51,505 bases of DNA from Burkholderiales bacterium (GCA_026932235.1 JAIXKR010000117.1:1-51505); one strand, 5' to 3'. Positions 18,810-27,279 are shown, numbered from the stretch's first letter. Translations and numbers: made by a program. Notes: generated from the sequence alone by a model not told the origin.

Positions 18810-19532
18810 TCAGGGTGGCGCGCGCGGGCTTGGCGAGTCCGGCGCCAGCCCGCGCTCGACGAGCAGGGCGCCCAGCGGGTCTGGTCCTGCGATCCCCTCG
18901 GGCACGGGTGCGACGGGGGCGGGCGTCGCGTGCGTGCCGGCCCAGGTGCCGCTGCGGATCATGTCGTTCGTCAGCCGCAGGATCTCGACCGTGGCGACAC
19001 CGGCGAGCAGGCCCAGGCGCCGCGCCGCCGCATAGCTGAGATCGATCGCGCGGCCGGCGACGAAGGGGCCGCGATCGTTCACGCGCACGATCACTTCGCG
19101 CCCGTTGGCCCGGTTGCGCACGCGCGCGAAGCTCGGGATCGGCAGCGTCGGGTGCGCGGCGGTCATCGCGAACATGTCGTAGATCTCGCCGCTGGCGGTT
19201 GCGCGGCCGTGGAACTTGCTGCCGTACCAGGAGGCCAGGCCGATCTCACGCCAGGCGATGTCGCTCGTCGCCGGGACGTAGCGACGCCCCAGCGCCTCGT
19301 AGGGCTTGTTCGGGCCGCCGCTGCGCAGCGTTTCGACGCGCGGCACGGCGTCGGCAACGCGGTCGATGTCGGCCGGGATCGAGGACGGCAGGCCGTCGCG
19401 CACCGGCGGCGTGCCGCACCCCACGAGCAGCAGCGTCGCGACAGCGACGGTGTGCCGAAGACGCGCGCGAGGCGCACGAGGCGCGCGACGCGATCGCAAG
19501 GCGCGCGGTGCGAAAGGCGGTGAGGAGTGCAT
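18810..19532 (-). CDS. rlpA: RlpA-like septal ring lytic transglycosylase lipoprotein
   Basis: 240 residues. A basic N-terminus and the lipobox HTVAVATLLLVGCG predict a lipoprotein. The double-psi beta-barrel domain shows the RlpA hallmarks: EIGLASWYGSKFHGRATASGEIYDMFAMTAAHPTLP-type core (seen in pieces as ASWYG, FHGR, TASGE, AHPTLP), RVRNRANGREVIVRVNDRGPF and IDLSYAAARRLG. RlpA cleaves denuded peptidoglycan at the septum or acts in rare lipoprotein roles. No C-terminal SPOR domain follows; instead there is a ~45-residue Pro-rich tail, so septal targeting would need another route. The ATG at 19532 is preferred because GAGGA lies eight bases before it; ATGs at 19538 and 19565 are also in frame. 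Confidence 0.85.
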   Translation of the reverse strand: MHSSPPFAPRALRSRRAPRAPRARLRHTVAVATLLLVGCGTPPVRDGLPSSIPADIDRVADAVPRVETLRSGGPNKPYEALGRRYVPATSDIAWREIGLASWYGSKFHGRATASGEIYDMFAMTAAHPTLPIPSFARVRNRANGREVIVRVNDRGPFVAGRAIDLSYAAARRLGLLAGVATVEILRLTNDMIRSGTWAGTHATPAPVAPVPEGIAGPDPLGALLVERGLAPDSPSPRAPP

Positions 19533-19603
19533 CGGCATCGTCCTCGGCTCGGGCTTCGACGGCATGCGGGCACCGCCCTCGGCCGCCGGTGCGTCCCCCC
19601 CGG

Positions 19604-20365
19604 CTACTCGAACTTCACCGAGATGCCCGTGGTCAGCAGTGTATCGGTGGACTTGCGCCCCGGGCCGGGTTCGCTGTTGTGCGTGAGCGCGAAGCCGAGA
19701 TTCAGGTTCATGGTCTTGCTCATCGCCACGGCGAGGCCGGCATCCCAGTTCGCCCGGTACTCGCCGCGGTTCCTCAGGTTCGGCACCAGCGCAAGCCGCT
19801 GCTTGAAGGATGTGCTCTCGCTCAGGCGGTGCGTCGACTCCTCGCCCAGCAGCAACGAAGCGTAGCGGTAGGCGCCGCGCATTCGGCCGTCGATCAGCGT
19901 CGGCTCGACGTAGCGGTCCTCGGACACGCCCAGGCCGGCGAAGACGTCGAAACCGTGATCCTCGCTCTTCAGCAGGTGACGGCCCAGACCGGCGCTGGCG
20001 AGCCCGCGCAGCTTCACGTTGGCGAAACGGTTGCGCTCGAAATCCAGCCCGACGAAGCCGAACCAGTGCGCGTCCAGGTCATCGTCCCAGCGCCCGCCCA
20101 GGCGCCCCTGGTCGCTCGTCGTCACGCCTTCGCTGCGCGCGTACTGGGCATTGCCGTAAAGGCTGATCTTGTCGCGGGCCGTCGCGCGCACGGCATCGGC
20201 CGTGAGCGACAAGCTCGCCTCGCGTGTGTTGCCGCCGGCGTGGCTGGCACCGACGCCGAGCGCGGCACGCCACTTGCCGTCGTTCTTCACCGTCGCCTGG
20301 GCCGCGACCGCGGCGGCGGCCGTCGAACAGACGAACGCGCAGAGCGCAAGGCGGATGCATCGCAT
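19604..20365 (-). CDS. DUF481 family (YdiY-like) outer-membrane beta-barrel protein
   Basis: 253 residues. A signal peptide (MRCIRLALCAFVCSTAAAAVAA, cleavage before Gln) is followed by alternating amphipathic strands: WRAALGVGASHAGGNT, ISLYGNAQYARSEG, WFGFVGLDFERNRFANVK and a final strand ending in Phe-Glu (TGISVKFE). Start residues and strand spacing match DUF481/YdiY-type proteins, which are predicted beta-barrels that may handle salts or copper; no transport function is established here. The ATG at 20365 is preceded by an AAGGAA site. It reads away from the tRNA gene just upstream. Confidence 0.78.
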   Translation of the reverse strand: MRCIRLALCAFVCSTAAAAVAAQATVKNDGKWRAALGVGASHAGGNTREASLSLTADAVRATARDKISLYGNAQYARSEGVTTSDQGRLGGRWDDDLDAHWFGFVGLDFERNRFANVKLRGLASAGLGRHLLKSEDHGFDVFAGLGVSEDRYVEPTLIDGRMRGAYRYASLLLGEESTHRLSESTSFKQRLALVPNLRNRGEYRANWDAGLAVAMSKTMNLNLGFALTHNSEPGPGRKSTDTLLTTGISVKFE

Positions 20366-20482
20366 GAGGGTTCCTTTCCTGGGCTGGAACGGTGACGCAG
20401 CGGCGCCACCCCGACCGCGGCGCGCCTTGGCACGCCGGCTGCGGTACCGCGATGCGCGGCAAGGGTCTTCGGCTGGCCCGGA

Positions 20483-20557
20483 TGGCGCGACCGGCAAGAA
20501 TCGAACTTGCGACGCGGCCTTCGGAGGGCCGCATGATATCCACTTCACCACGGTCGC
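20483..20557 (-). tRNA. tRNA-Arg (anticodon CCG)
   Basis: Full cloverleaf on the minus strand: acceptor GCGACCG/CGGTCGC (7 bp), D stem GTGA/TCAT with a GG-containing loop, anticodon stem CGGCC/GGCCG with loop CTCCGAA (anticodon CCG), a 4-base variable loop, T stem GCAAG/CTTGC with loop TTCGATT, discriminator G and an encoded CCA. It reads CGG arginine codons, which are common in this GC-rich genome. Confidence 0.95.
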
Positions 20558-20571
20558 CGGGCGAACCGCGG

Positions 20572-20577
20572 ATTGTA
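20572..20577 (-). promoter_or_regulatory. -10 element TACAAT of tRNA-Arg
   Basis: TACAAT on the minus strand ends 14 bases before the mature 5' end of the tRNA. No consensus -35 is visible at the expected distance. Confidence 0.35.
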
Positions 20578-20630
20578 TGCGCCCGCCTCATCGGGTTCTC
20601 CCGCGTGGCAAGCGACTTGGATCGAGCCAC

Positions 20631-20636
20631 TATACT
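20631..20636 (+). promoter_or_regulatory. -10 element TATACT of the cytochrome c gene
   Basis: TATACT followed by a T-run, 60 bases before the ATG at 20696, in an otherwise GC-rich stretch. The upstream -35 is weak. Confidence 0.4.
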
Positions 20637-20695
20637 TTTTTGCGCCGCAGCGCCCCAGAACGTAGAACGCGCGCACCACCCCACGCGAGGATCCC

Positions 20696-21238
20696 ATGAG
20701 CGAGAACCCGGCCGAAGCCCAATCCCATCACGAGGGTCCGATCAAGACGCCGAAGCAGTTGATCTGGACCGTGGTGGGTTCCTTCCTCGTGCCGGTCATC
20801 GTCATCATGATGCTCACGCGCTGCGTCGACCAGCAGGAGCGCACCGGTGCCGGCAGCACCAGCATGAGCGCCGAAGCGACGGCACAACGCATCCAGCCGG
20901 TGGGCATGGTCGAATTGCACGACGCCTCGGCGCCCAAGGTCGTCCACACCGGCGAGCAGGTCTACCAAGGTCAGTGTGCCGCTTGTCATGGCACGGGCGT
21001 GGCCGGTGCGCCCAAGCTCGGCGACGCCGCCGCCTGGAGTCCGCGGCTGGCCGGCGGCTACGAGGTGCTGCTGCAGTCTGCGCTCAAGGGCAAGGGCGCA
21101 ATGTCGCCCCAGGGTGGCGGCCAGTATTCCGACTACGAGATCGGCCGCGCGGTCGTGTACATGGCCAACGAGGGCGGCGGCAAGTTCGCCGAGCCGGCGG
21201 CACCGGAGCCCGCCGAGGCCGCGAGCGCTCCCGGCTGA
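20696..21238 (+). CDS. Membrane-anchored cytochrome c (c5-like class I)
   Basis: 180 residues. A single N-terminal membrane helix (about 22-41, QLIWTVVGSFLVPVIVIMML) anchors the protein, with the rest in the periplasm. A ~40-residue linker is followed by one heme-binding motif CAACH (94-98), and Met136 (KGAMSPQGG) is the likely axial ligand. A Pro/Ala-rich tail follows. It resembles the c5-like cytochromes of Burkholderiales that carry electrons between quinol oxidising complexes and terminal oxidases. It stands alone; ccoG lies 24 kb away, but no oxidase subunits are in the window. GCGAGGAT serves as ribosome site. Confidence 0.9.
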   Translation: MSENPAEAQSHHEGPIKTPKQLIWTVVGSFLVPVIVIMMLTRCVDQQERTGAGSTSMSAEATAQRIQPVGMVELHDASAPKVVHTGEQVYQGQCAACHGTGVAGAPKLGDAAAWSPRLAGGYEVLLQSALKGKGAMSPQGGGQYSDYEIGRAVVYMANEGGGKFAEPAAPEPAEAASAPG

Positions 21239-21239
21239 A

Positions 21240-21261
21240 GCCGCACGCAGGCGCGTGCGGC
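21240..21261. terminator. Bidirectional terminator-type hairpin
   Basis: GCCGCACG (21240-21247) pairs perfectly with CGTGCGGC (21254-21261) around a 6-base loop. It lies between the convergent cytochrome c gene (ends 21238) and the gene ending at 21267. Confidence 0.6.
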
Positions 21262-21266
21262 CTGGC

Positions 21267-21797
21267 TCAGGGCTGCGGCCGCAGCCGGTAGCCGAAGCGC
21301 TGCGGCATCGCCGCGAACGGCAGTTCCTGCAGGGTCCAGGCGCCGGCCTCGAGCGCATCGGCGGCCACCGCCATGTCGAGCGAGTGCACGAGCCCGAAGC
21401 CGAGGTCCCCGAGCAGGAACAAGCGCCCCTTTTCGTCCAGCCACGCCGATCTCACCTCGGCGCCTTGCCCGGTATGCGCGTGCACCGAAGGGTGAGCCGC
21501 ATCGTCTCCGGCCTGCAGCCGCCAGACCCACGGCGCGGCTTCGAGTTCGACGTAGACGCGCTGCGGTCCGTTCTGGAAATACCAGGCACCGTGCTCGTCG
21601 GCGGCGTAGTTGCGGTGGATGAAGGCCAGCAGCTTCTCGTGCCGGATGCGGCTGCCCTTGACGCGCGGGAATTCGCCCGCAGCCTGCGCGCGTTCGTCGC
21701 GCATGTACCAGTCGCCGCGCGCATCCAGCGCCAGCCAGCCGTGGCAATGCGGCACCTTGGGCCACCTGCGCAGCGCCGCCTCGACGATCGCGTCCAT
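21267..21797 (-). CDS. Conserved betaproteobacterial protein of unknown function
   Basis: 176 residues, rich in Trp, His and charged residues and without a signal peptide or membrane helix. It begins MDAIVEAALRRWPKVPHCHGWLALD. Segments WYMRDERAQAAGEFP, GSRIRHEKLLAFIHRNY and WYFQNGPQRVYVELE resemble a family of uncharacterised soluble proteins that I recall from Burkholderiales genomes under a DUF name I cannot assign with certainty. The C-terminal half alternates short strands (GRLFLLGDLGFGLV). No catalytic motif is evident. It is convergent with the cytochrome c gene and separated from it by a hairpin. Confidence 0.7.
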   Translation of the reverse strand: MDAIVEAALRRWPKVPHCHGWLALDARGDWYMRDERAQAAGEFPRVKGSRIRHEKLLAFIHRNYAADEHGAWYFQNGPQRVYVELEAAPWVWRLQAGDDAAHPSVHAHTGQGAEVRSAWLDEKGRLFLLGDLGFGLVHSLDMAVAADALEAGAWTLQELPFAAMPQRFGYRLRPQP

Positions 21798-21859
21798 CGC
21801 TGCGCCCTAGGCCCGGCAAGGGCTTCGATCGCGCGCACGGGCGACAGCCCGCGGCGCGC

Positions 21860-22309
21860 TCAATGCACGGTCGAAGGCCACTCCTGCACCATCGCAGGCG
21901 GCTCGGCGCCCGCGGGGCTGGCGTGATGCGCGACCATGCGCCAGCCCTGCGCCGTATGCACGAACACGTTGGTAACCATGACGTAGGCCTGGCGCGGCCC
22001 CTCCTGCGTGGACACGCGCAGGCGTTCGACGAGGTGGTGCACGGCCACGCCGGCACCCTGCAGGCGCCGCACCTGCTCGGGAACGGCGGCGACGCCGCCA
22101 TCGGCGAGGATGGCCTCGAAGCTCGCGCGCACGGCCATCGGCCCGATCACGCGCTGCCCGCCGGGATGGATGCAGACGATCTCCTCTTCGTCCGCCCAGG
22201 CCGCCATCAAGCGCTCGAGGTCGCCGTTCTGCAGCGCGTCGTAATACTGCGCCTCGACGTCCTCGGCGCGGGTCGGCAACGCCGACCGGGACATCCTCTG
22301 GCGCGCCAT
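21860..22309 (-). CDS. SnoaL/ketosteroid-isomerase-like (NTF2-fold) protein
   Basis: 149 residues, with the alpha+beta cone pattern of NTF2-like proteins: DVEAQYYDALQNGDLERLMAAWADEEEIVCIHPGG (in parts), IGPMAVRASFEAIL, VRVSTQEG-type strands and a terminal strand GWRMVAHHASPAG. The family includes isomerases, hydratases and many non-enzymatic domains; the His-Pro-Gly-Gly after the third helix is typical of the nuclear-transport-factor-like subgroup. No substrate can be named. The start could be ATG at 22309 or at 22294; neither has a strong ribosome site. Confidence 0.75.
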   Translation of the reverse strand: MARQRMSRSALPTRAEDVEAQYYDALQNGDLERLMAAWADEEEIVCIHPGGQRVIGPMAVRASFEAILADGGVAAVPEQVRRLQGAGVAVHHLVERLRVSTQEGPRQAYVMVTNVFVHTAQGWRMVAHHASPAGAEPPAMVQEWPSTVH

Positions 22310-22344
22310 GCCGCCGTGCCCTGCCCTGCCCCGTGGCGCGCCCG

Positions 22345-22551
22345 TCAGTGCGCGGCGTGCAGCTTCTCGCCGGCCTTCAGGCGGTAGGCGGTGCCGCAGT
22401 ACGGGCACGCCGCCGGGCCGTGCGTGAGATCGAGGTAGACGCGCGGATGGTTGCTCCACAGCGGCATCGCCGGGTTCGGGCAATGCGTGACGCCCGGGCC
22501 CAGCAGGTCCTTGGTCGCGAGTTCCACGACCACCCTCGGCTTCTCGCTCAT
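22345..22551 (-). CDS. Small zinc-finger (CHCC-type) protein
   Basis: 68 residues. The pattern is Cys24, His35 (SNHPRVYLDL), then CPYC at 49-52, followed by GTAYRL, matching the CHCC-type zinc-finger family (as in the small NDUFS6-like subunit). It lies immediately downstream of ilvE with 11 bases between, a linkage I recall from many Burkholderiales. Role unknown; iron-sulfur or respiratory complex assembly is one possibility. Confidence 0.8.
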   Translation of the reverse strand: MSEKPRVVVELATKDLLGPGVTHCPNPAMPLWSNHPRVYLDLTHGPAACPYCGTAYRLKAGEKLHAAH

Positions 22552-22562
22552 CGCGCACTCCT

Positions 22563-23486
22563 TCAAACCCTGGCCAGCCAGGCCGCGTACTTCGGATTGC
22601 GGCCGCCGACGATGTCGAAGAAGGCCGACTGGATCTTCTCCGTCACCGGGCCGCGCTCGCCGGCACCGATCTGCACGCGGTCGAGTTCGCGGATCGGCGT
22701 CACCTCGGCGGCGGTGCCCGTGAAGAAGGCCTCGTCGGCGATGTAGACCTCGTCGCGCGTGATGCGCTTCTCCACCAGCTTCAGCCCCAGGTCGGCGCAG
22801 ATCGCGAACACGGTGTTGCGCGTGATGCCGTTGAGCGCACCGGCGGAGAGGTCCGGCGTGTAGACGACGCCATCCCTGACGACGAAGATGTTCTCGCCGG
22901 CACCCTCGCTGACGAAGCCGGCCGAGTCGAGCAGCAGCGCCTCGTCGTAGCCGTCCTCGGTGACCTCCATGTTGGCGAGGATGGAGTTGCTGTAGTTGCT
23001 CACCGCCTTGGCCTGCGTCATCGTGATGTTGACGTGGTGGCGCGTGTAGCTGCTGGTCTTCACGCGGATGCCGCGGCGCAGCCCTTCCTCGCCGAGGTAG
23101 GCGCCCCAGGCCCAGGCGGCGATCATCAGGTGGATCGTGTTGCCCTTGGGGCTGACGCCGAGCTTCTCGTCGCCGATCCACACCAGCGGGCGCAGGTAGC
23201 AGCTCTCGAGCGCGTTGGCCTTGACGACGTCGATCTGCGCCTGCATCACCTGCTCGAGCGAGTAGGGGATGCGCATGCGCAGGATCTTGGCGCTGTTGAA
23301 GAGCCGCTCCGTGTGCTCGCGCAGCCGGAAGATCGCGGTGCCGCCGACGGTGTTGTAGGCGCGCACGCCCTCGAAGGCGCCGCAGCCGTAGTGCAGCGTG
23401 TGCGTGAGCACGTGGATCTTCGCGTCGCGCCAGTCGACGAGCTTGCCGTCCATCCAGATCTGGCCATCGCGGTCGGACATCGACAT
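22563..23486 (-). CDS. ilvE: Branched-chain amino-acid aminotransferase
   Basis: 307 residues, fold-type IV PLP enzyme. It begins MSMSDRDGQIWMDGKLVDW. Visible are HTLHYGCGAFEGVRAY, the PLP-lysine region TQAKAVSNYSNSILA, FVSEGAGENIF and the substrate loop EAFFTGTAAEVTPI. It transfers the amino group between glutamate and the 2-oxo acids of Val, Leu and Ile in the last step of their synthesis, and in the first step of breakdown. The ATG at 23486 follows GAGGA; a second ATG lies two codons in. It is followed by the zinc-finger gene. Confidence 0.95.
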   Translation of the reverse strand: MSMSDRDGQIWMDGKLVDWRDAKIHVLTHTLHYGCGAFEGVRAYNTVGGTAIFRLREHTERLFNSAKILRMRIPYSLEQVMQAQIDVVKANALESCYLRPLVWIGDEKLGVSPKGNTIHLMIAAWAWGAYLGEEGLRRGIRVKTSSYTRHHVNITMTQAKAVSNYSNSILANMEVTEDGYDEALLLDSAGFVSEGAGENIFVVRDGVVYTPDLSAGALNGITRNTVFAICADLGLKLVEKRITRDEVYIADEAFFTGTAAEVTPIRELDRVQIGAGERGPVTEKIQSAFFDIVGGRNPKYAAWLARV

Positions 23487-23521
23487 CGGGGGTCCTCGAG
23501 CAGGTGCAGGGAAGATCGATT

Positions 23522-23953
23522 CTAGGGCGCCGGGGATGCCATCCCCGGCGCTCGCCCCACGGCGTCGTCGGCCGTGTGCGCGGCGGCGCGCTCGAGTTCG
23601 ACCGCGACCGTGCGCCCGGCGCGCAACTGCACGCGCACGCGGTCGCCGCCGGCATCGCTCCAGACGTAGGTCTCGGGATCGTCGGCCAGCTTCTGCCCGA
23701 GGCTGCCGGCCAGCGGCAGGATCCGCAGCAAGCGCATTCCGGGGCGCAGGCGGGCGTGCAGCATCACCGCGTTGTCGGTGGTTCCCGGCGGCCGCGCGGA
23801 GGCGTCGCGCAGCGCACGCAATGCGCGGCCGAACTGCAGCAGCAGCCAGAAGACGATCATCGTCACCGCCAGCACCACGCCCTGCCAGCCCCAGCGCAGG
23901 TAGCCGAGGGCGACCGCGAGCACCGCCAGGCCCCAGCCGAAGACAGGATTCAT
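23522..23953 (-). CDS. Small membrane protein of unknown function
   Basis: 143 residues. Two close hydrophobic helices at the N-terminus (VFGWGLAVLAVALGYLRWGW and VVLAVTMIVFWLLLQFG) are followed by a ~95-residue soluble domain with RLRPGMRLLRILPLAGSLGQKL and ETYVWSDAGGDRVRVQLRAG. The ATG at 23953 is preferred because GGAG lies seven bases upstream; a GTG two codons earlier is possible. It sits between ilvE and radA on the same strand. I do not recognise a family with a known role. Confidence 0.72.
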   Translation of the reverse strand: MNPVFGWGLAVLAVALGYLRWGWQGVVLAVTMIVFWLLLQFGRALRALRDASARPPGTTDNAVMLHARLRPGMRLLRILPLAGSLGQKLADDPETYVWSDAGGDRVRVQLRAGRTVAVELERAAAHTADDAVGRAPGMASPAP

Positions 23954-24004
23954 GAACACGCTCCGCGTGACACGGGCGCACCGGACGCGGCCGGAACGGC
24001 GGCG

Positions 24005-25363
24005 CTACAAGCCACGCACGATCTCCATCGCCTGCTCGATGCGCTCGACGGCGTGGATCTCCAGGCCCTCGAAGAGCGCCTTCTTCGGCGCGTTCGCCTT
24101 GGGAACGACGGCGATGCCGAAGCCCAGCTTGGCGGCCTCGCGCAGGCGCTCCTGGCCGCGCGGCGCCGGTCGCACCTCGCCGGCCAGCCCGACCTCGCCG
24201 AAGGCGATGAAGCCGCGCGGCAGGGCGCGGCCGCGCAGGCTGCTCTGGATCGCGAGCAGCACCGCCAGGTCGGCCGCGGGCTCGCCGATGCGCACGCCGC
24301 CGACGGCGTTGACGAACACGTCCTGATCCATGCAGGCCACCCCGGCGTGGCGATGGAGCACCGCCAGCAGCATCGCCAGACGGTCGCGGTCCAGGCCGAC
24401 CGAGAGCCGCCGCGGGCTGCCGCCACCGCCATCCACCAGCGCCTGGATCTCCACCAGCAGCGGGCGCGTGCCTTCCAGCGTCACCAGCACGCAGGAGCCC
24501 GGCACCGGCGCGCCGTGGGTGGAGAGGAAGATCGCGCTCGGATTGCCCACACCCTTGAGGCCCTTCTCGGTCATCGCGAAGACGCCGATCTCGTTGACGG
24601 CGCCGAAGCGGTTCTTGATCGCGCGCACGAGGCGGAAGCTGCTGTGCGTGTCGCCTTCGAAATAGAGGACGGTGTCGACGATGTGCTCGAGCACGCGCGG
24701 CCCGGCGAGCGCGCCTTCCTTGGTGACGTGACCGACCAGCACCAGGCTGCAGCCGCTGGTCTTGGCCACGCGCGTGAGCTGCGCGGCGCACTCGCGCACC
24801 TGCGCCACCGATCCCGGCGCCGAGGCAAGCTGCTCGGAGTAGAGCGTCTGGATCGAGTCGATGACGCAGAAGGCGGGTCGCTCGGCGGCGATGGTCGCGA
24901 GGATGCGCTCGAGGTTGATCTCGGCCTGAACGCGCACGCCCTGGCCGGCCAGGCCCAGGCGTCGCGCGCGCAAGGCCACCTGCGCGCCGCTCTCCTCGCC
25001 GGTGACGTAGAGCACCTTCATCTGTGCCGACAGGGCGTCCAGCGCCTGCAGCAGCAGCGTGCTCTTGCCGATTCCCGGGTCGCCACCGATGAGGACGACG
25101 CCGCCGGGAACGATGCCGCCGCCGAGCACGCGGTCGAGCTCGGCCAGGCCCGTGGGCGTGCGCTGCACGTCGGCGGCGTCGATCTCGGAGAGCGTGGCCA
25201 CCGGCTGCGCGCGCGCCAGCGGCTGGAAGCGCTTCCTCGCGCCCGCACCCGGCTCCGCCGGGCCTTCGTCCAGCGTGTTCCAGGCCTCGCAGTGCGGGCA
25301 CTTGCCGAGCCACTTGGGACTGCTGCCGCCGCATTCGCGGCAGGTGTAGACGGATTTCGCCAT
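24005..25363 (-). CDS. radA: DNA repair protein RadA (Sms)
   Basis: 452 residues. An N-terminal C4 zinc finger (CREC and CPHC), a RecA-like ATPase with Walker A GGDPGIGKSTL, Walker B CVIDSIQTLY, the RadA-specific KNRFG motif (AIKNRFGAVNEIG), and a C-terminal Lon-protease-like domain ending EIVRGL. RadA is a DnaB-type helicase that extends recombination intermediates and supports repair and natural transformation. The start at 25363 (MAKSVYTCRECGG) is standard for the family. Its neighbourhood with alr and lplT is one I recall from betaproteobacteria. Confidence 0.96.
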   Translation of the reverse strand: MAKSVYTCRECGGSSPKWLGKCPHCEAWNTLDEGPAEPGAGARKRFQPLARAQPVATLSEIDAADVQRTPTGLAELDRVLGGGIVPGGVVLIGGDPGIGKSTLLLQALDALSAQMKVLYVTGEESGAQVALRARRLGLAGQGVRVQAEINLERILATIAAERPAFCVIDSIQTLYSEQLASAPGSVAQVRECAAQLTRVAKTSGCSLVLVGHVTKEGALAGPRVLEHIVDTVLYFEGDTHSSFRLVRAIKNRFGAVNEIGVFAMTEKGLKGVGNPSAIFLSTHGAPVPGSCVLVTLEGTRPLLVEIQALVDGGGGSPRRLSVGLDRDRLAMLLAVLHRHAGVACMDQDVFVNAVGGVRIGEPAADLAVLLAIQSSLRGRALPRGFIAFGEVGLAGEVRPAPRGQERLREAAKLGFGIAVVPKANAPKKALFEGLEIHAVERIEQAMEIVRGL

Positions 25364-25388
25364 GCCGCGCATTGTGCGCGGCGGCGCC

Positions 25389-25799
25389 TCAGGCGCGCGG
25401 CTCGTGCACGCGGCCGCGTGCGGCCTTGAGCTCGGCGCGCTCGCGCTTGGCCTGCAGGCGGCGCCGCCGCGAGGCGAGCGTTGGCTGCGTGGCCACGCGC
25501 CGCCGTGGCACGGCAGCCGCAGCGTCCACCAGGGCCTGCAGCCGCGCCAGTGCCGCGCGGCGGTTCAGGGCCAGGCTGCGATGGTCCTGCGCCTTGACGA
25601 CGACCTCACCCTCGGCGTTGATGCGCCCATCGGGCCAGGCCAGCAGGCGCTGCTTCACCGCCTCGGGCAAGGCCGAGGCGCGGATGTCGAAGCGCAGCTG
25701 CGCCGCGTTGCTGACCTTGTTGACGTTCTGCCCGCCCGCGCCCTGCGCACGCACCGCGCTCCACTGCACGTCGGCCTCGGTCAGGCGCGGCGGCTTCAC
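25389..25799 (-). CDS. arfB: Alternative ribosome-rescue factor ArfB (YaeJ-like peptidyl-tRNA hydrolase)
   Basis: 136 residues. The catalytic GGQ loop is in RAQGAGGQNVNKVS, followed by the class-I release-factor-like core (NAAQLRFDIRASALPE) and a Lys/Arg-rich tail that would enter the empty mRNA channel. It releases nascent peptides from ribosomes stalled without a stop codon. It starts with GTG at 25799, whose last bases form the TGA of the preceding glsB-like gene (GTGA overlap), so translation is probably coupled to that stress gene. The tail length matches functional ArfB. Confidence 0.9.
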   Translation of the reverse strand: MKPPRLTEADVQWSAVRAQGAGGQNVNKVSNAAQLRFDIRASALPEAVKQRLLAWPDGRINAEGEVVVKAQDHRSLALNRRAALARLQALVDAAAAVPRRRVATQPTLASRRRRLQAKRERAELKAARGRVHEPRA

Positions 25800-26068
25800 G
25801 GTCGCGGCTGCTTGGAGCTGCCGCCGCTGCCGCGCAGCTTCTGCACGAGGACGAGCAGCACGATCGCGCCAAGCACCGAGGCGACCCAGCCCGCGCCCTG
25901 TCCGGGCGCATACCAGCCCATCGCCTGGCCGACGAATCCCGCCAGCAGCGAACCGCCGATGCCCAGCAGAATGGTGAGGATGAGCCCCATCTTCTGCTCG
26001 CCGGGAAGCAGGAAGCGCGCGAGCACGCCAACGATGAGGCCGACGACGATGGTTCCGAGAATGCCCAT
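25796..26068 (-). CDS. GlsB/YeaQ/YmgE family stress-response membrane protein
   Basis: 90 residues with three hydrophobic helices and Gly-rich turns: MGILGTIVVGLIVGVLARFLLP, LILTILLGIGGSLLAGFVGQAMGWY and GWVASVLGAIVLLVLVQ. This is the Transgly_assoc family, small inner-membrane proteins often induced by osmotic, acid or general stress; no enzymatic role is shown. A strong ribosome site (AGGAGA) precedes the ATG. Its stop overlaps the arfB GTG. Confidence 0.9.
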   Translation of the reverse strand: MGILGTIVVGLIVGVLARFLLPGEQKMGLILTILLGIGGSLLAGFVGQAMGWYAPGQGAGWVASVLGAIVLLVLVQKLRGSGGSSKQPRP

Positions 26069-26122
26069 GTCCTTGTCTCCTGGAGATGGCGCCCTGCACG
26101 GACGCGTGTTGGTGGGCCCGGC

Positions 26123-27238
26123 TCAATCGACGACCCGCACCGGCACCCGCTGCGCCAGTGCGCACATGAGCTCGTAGCCGATGGTAGCGGCAGCGTGGGC
26201 GACTTCATCGATGGGCAGCACCGCGCCCGTGCTCGACCGGCCCCAGAGCGTGACCTCGCTGCCCACGCCAGCCTGCGGCAGCGGCTCCAGGTCGACCGCC
26301 AGCATGTCCATCGACACGCGGCCGACGATGCCGGTGCGCACGCCGTCGACCAGCACCGGCGTGCCGTTGCCGGCGTGGCGCGGATAGCCGTCGGCGTAGC
26401 CGCAGGCAACGATGCCGATGCGCATCGGCACCTCGGCCGTGAAGCGGCCGCCGTAGCCCACGCTGTCGCCGGGCTGCAGCGCCTGCGTGGCGATGAGGCG
26501 CGAACGCAGCGTCATCGTCGGACGCAGGTCCCAGTGCGCGATGTCGTGCGCGGGAAAGTCCGGCGCACTGCCGTAGACGAGGATGCCCGCGCGCACCCAG
26601 TCGCTGCGCACCGCGGCGCCGGTCGGTCCGCCGGCCGCCGCACCATGGCGCAGCATGGCCGCGCTGTTGGCGAGGCTGCGCTCGCCCGGCAGGTCCTGCG
26701 TCGCGGCCTCGAACACGGCGAGCGGCTGCGCGATGCCGCGCGGCCCGTCGGCGTCCGCGAAGTGCGTCATGAGGGAGATCTCGTCGACCTGCGGCAGCGC
26801 CTGCAGGCGCGCGTAGGCGGCGCGAAAGGCTTCGGGGCGGAAGCCCAGGCGGTTCATGCCGCTGTTCATCTTCAGGAACACGCGCTGCGGCGCCTTCGTC
26901 TTGTGCGCCGCCAGCCAGTCGATCTGCGCCGCGTGGTGCACGACGTGCCAGAGGTTCAGGCGCGAGCACAGCTCGAGGTCGCGCGGCTCGAAGCAGCCCT
27001 CGAGGAGCAGCACCGGGCCGCGCCATCCCAGGGCGCGCACGCGCTCGGCTTCGGCGAGGTCCAGCAGCGCGAAGCCGTCGGCGCCTCGCAGGCCCTCGAA
27101 CGCGCGCTCGATGCCGTGGCCGTAGGCGTTGGCCTTCACCACCGCCCACACGCGCGCCTCGGGCGCGGCGGCGCGCGCGCGCGCAAGGTTGTGCGCGAGC
27201 GCGGCAGTGTGGACGAGCGCCTCGATCGGGCGTGGCAT
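26123..27238 (-). CDS. alr: Alanine racemase
   Basis: 371 residues, fold-type III PLP enzyme. The PLP-lysine motif [11 protein letters not shown] lies near the N-terminus, [10 protein letters not shown] is the typical internal motif, and the second catalytic base region is [13 protein letters not shown] (the Tyr). [13 protein letters not shown] and VGRVSMDM follow. It interconverts L- and D-alanine for peptidoglycan. The start at 27238 ([10 protein letters not shown]) is the normal N-terminus. It is divergent from lplT. Confidence 0.95.
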   Translation of the reverse strand: MPRPIEALVHTAALAHNLARARAAAPEARVWAVVKANAYGHGIERAFEGLRGADGFALLDLAEAERVRALGWRGPVLLLEGCFEPRDLELCSRLNLWHVVHHAAQIDWLAAHKTKAPQRVFLKMNSGMNRLGFRPEAFRAAYARLQALPQVDEISLMTHFADADGPRGIAQPLAVFEAATQDLPGERSLANSAAMLRHGAAAGGPTGAAVRSDWVRAGILVYGSAPDFPAHDIAHWDLRPTMTLRSRLIATQALQPGDSVGYGGRFTAEVPMRIGIVACGYADGYPRHAGNGTPVLVDGVRTGIVGRVSMDMLAVDLEPLPQAGVGSEVTLWGRSSTGAVLPIDEVAHAAATIGYELMCALAQRVPVRVVD

Positions 27239-27279
27239 GGGCGCGGATTCTGCCAGCGACGCCGTCTGTAACCGCATGC

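Noticed and set aside
20483-20700. The tRNA-Arg gene as an integration site for a mobile element
   Set aside because: No integrase, no direct repeat of the tRNA 3' end and no composition shift were seen next to it.
22563-25334. A frame joining the radA region to ilvE that could suggest a giant fusion protein
   Set aside because: The upstream part is an out-of-frame reading of radA; ilvE has its own ATG at 23486 with a ribosome site.
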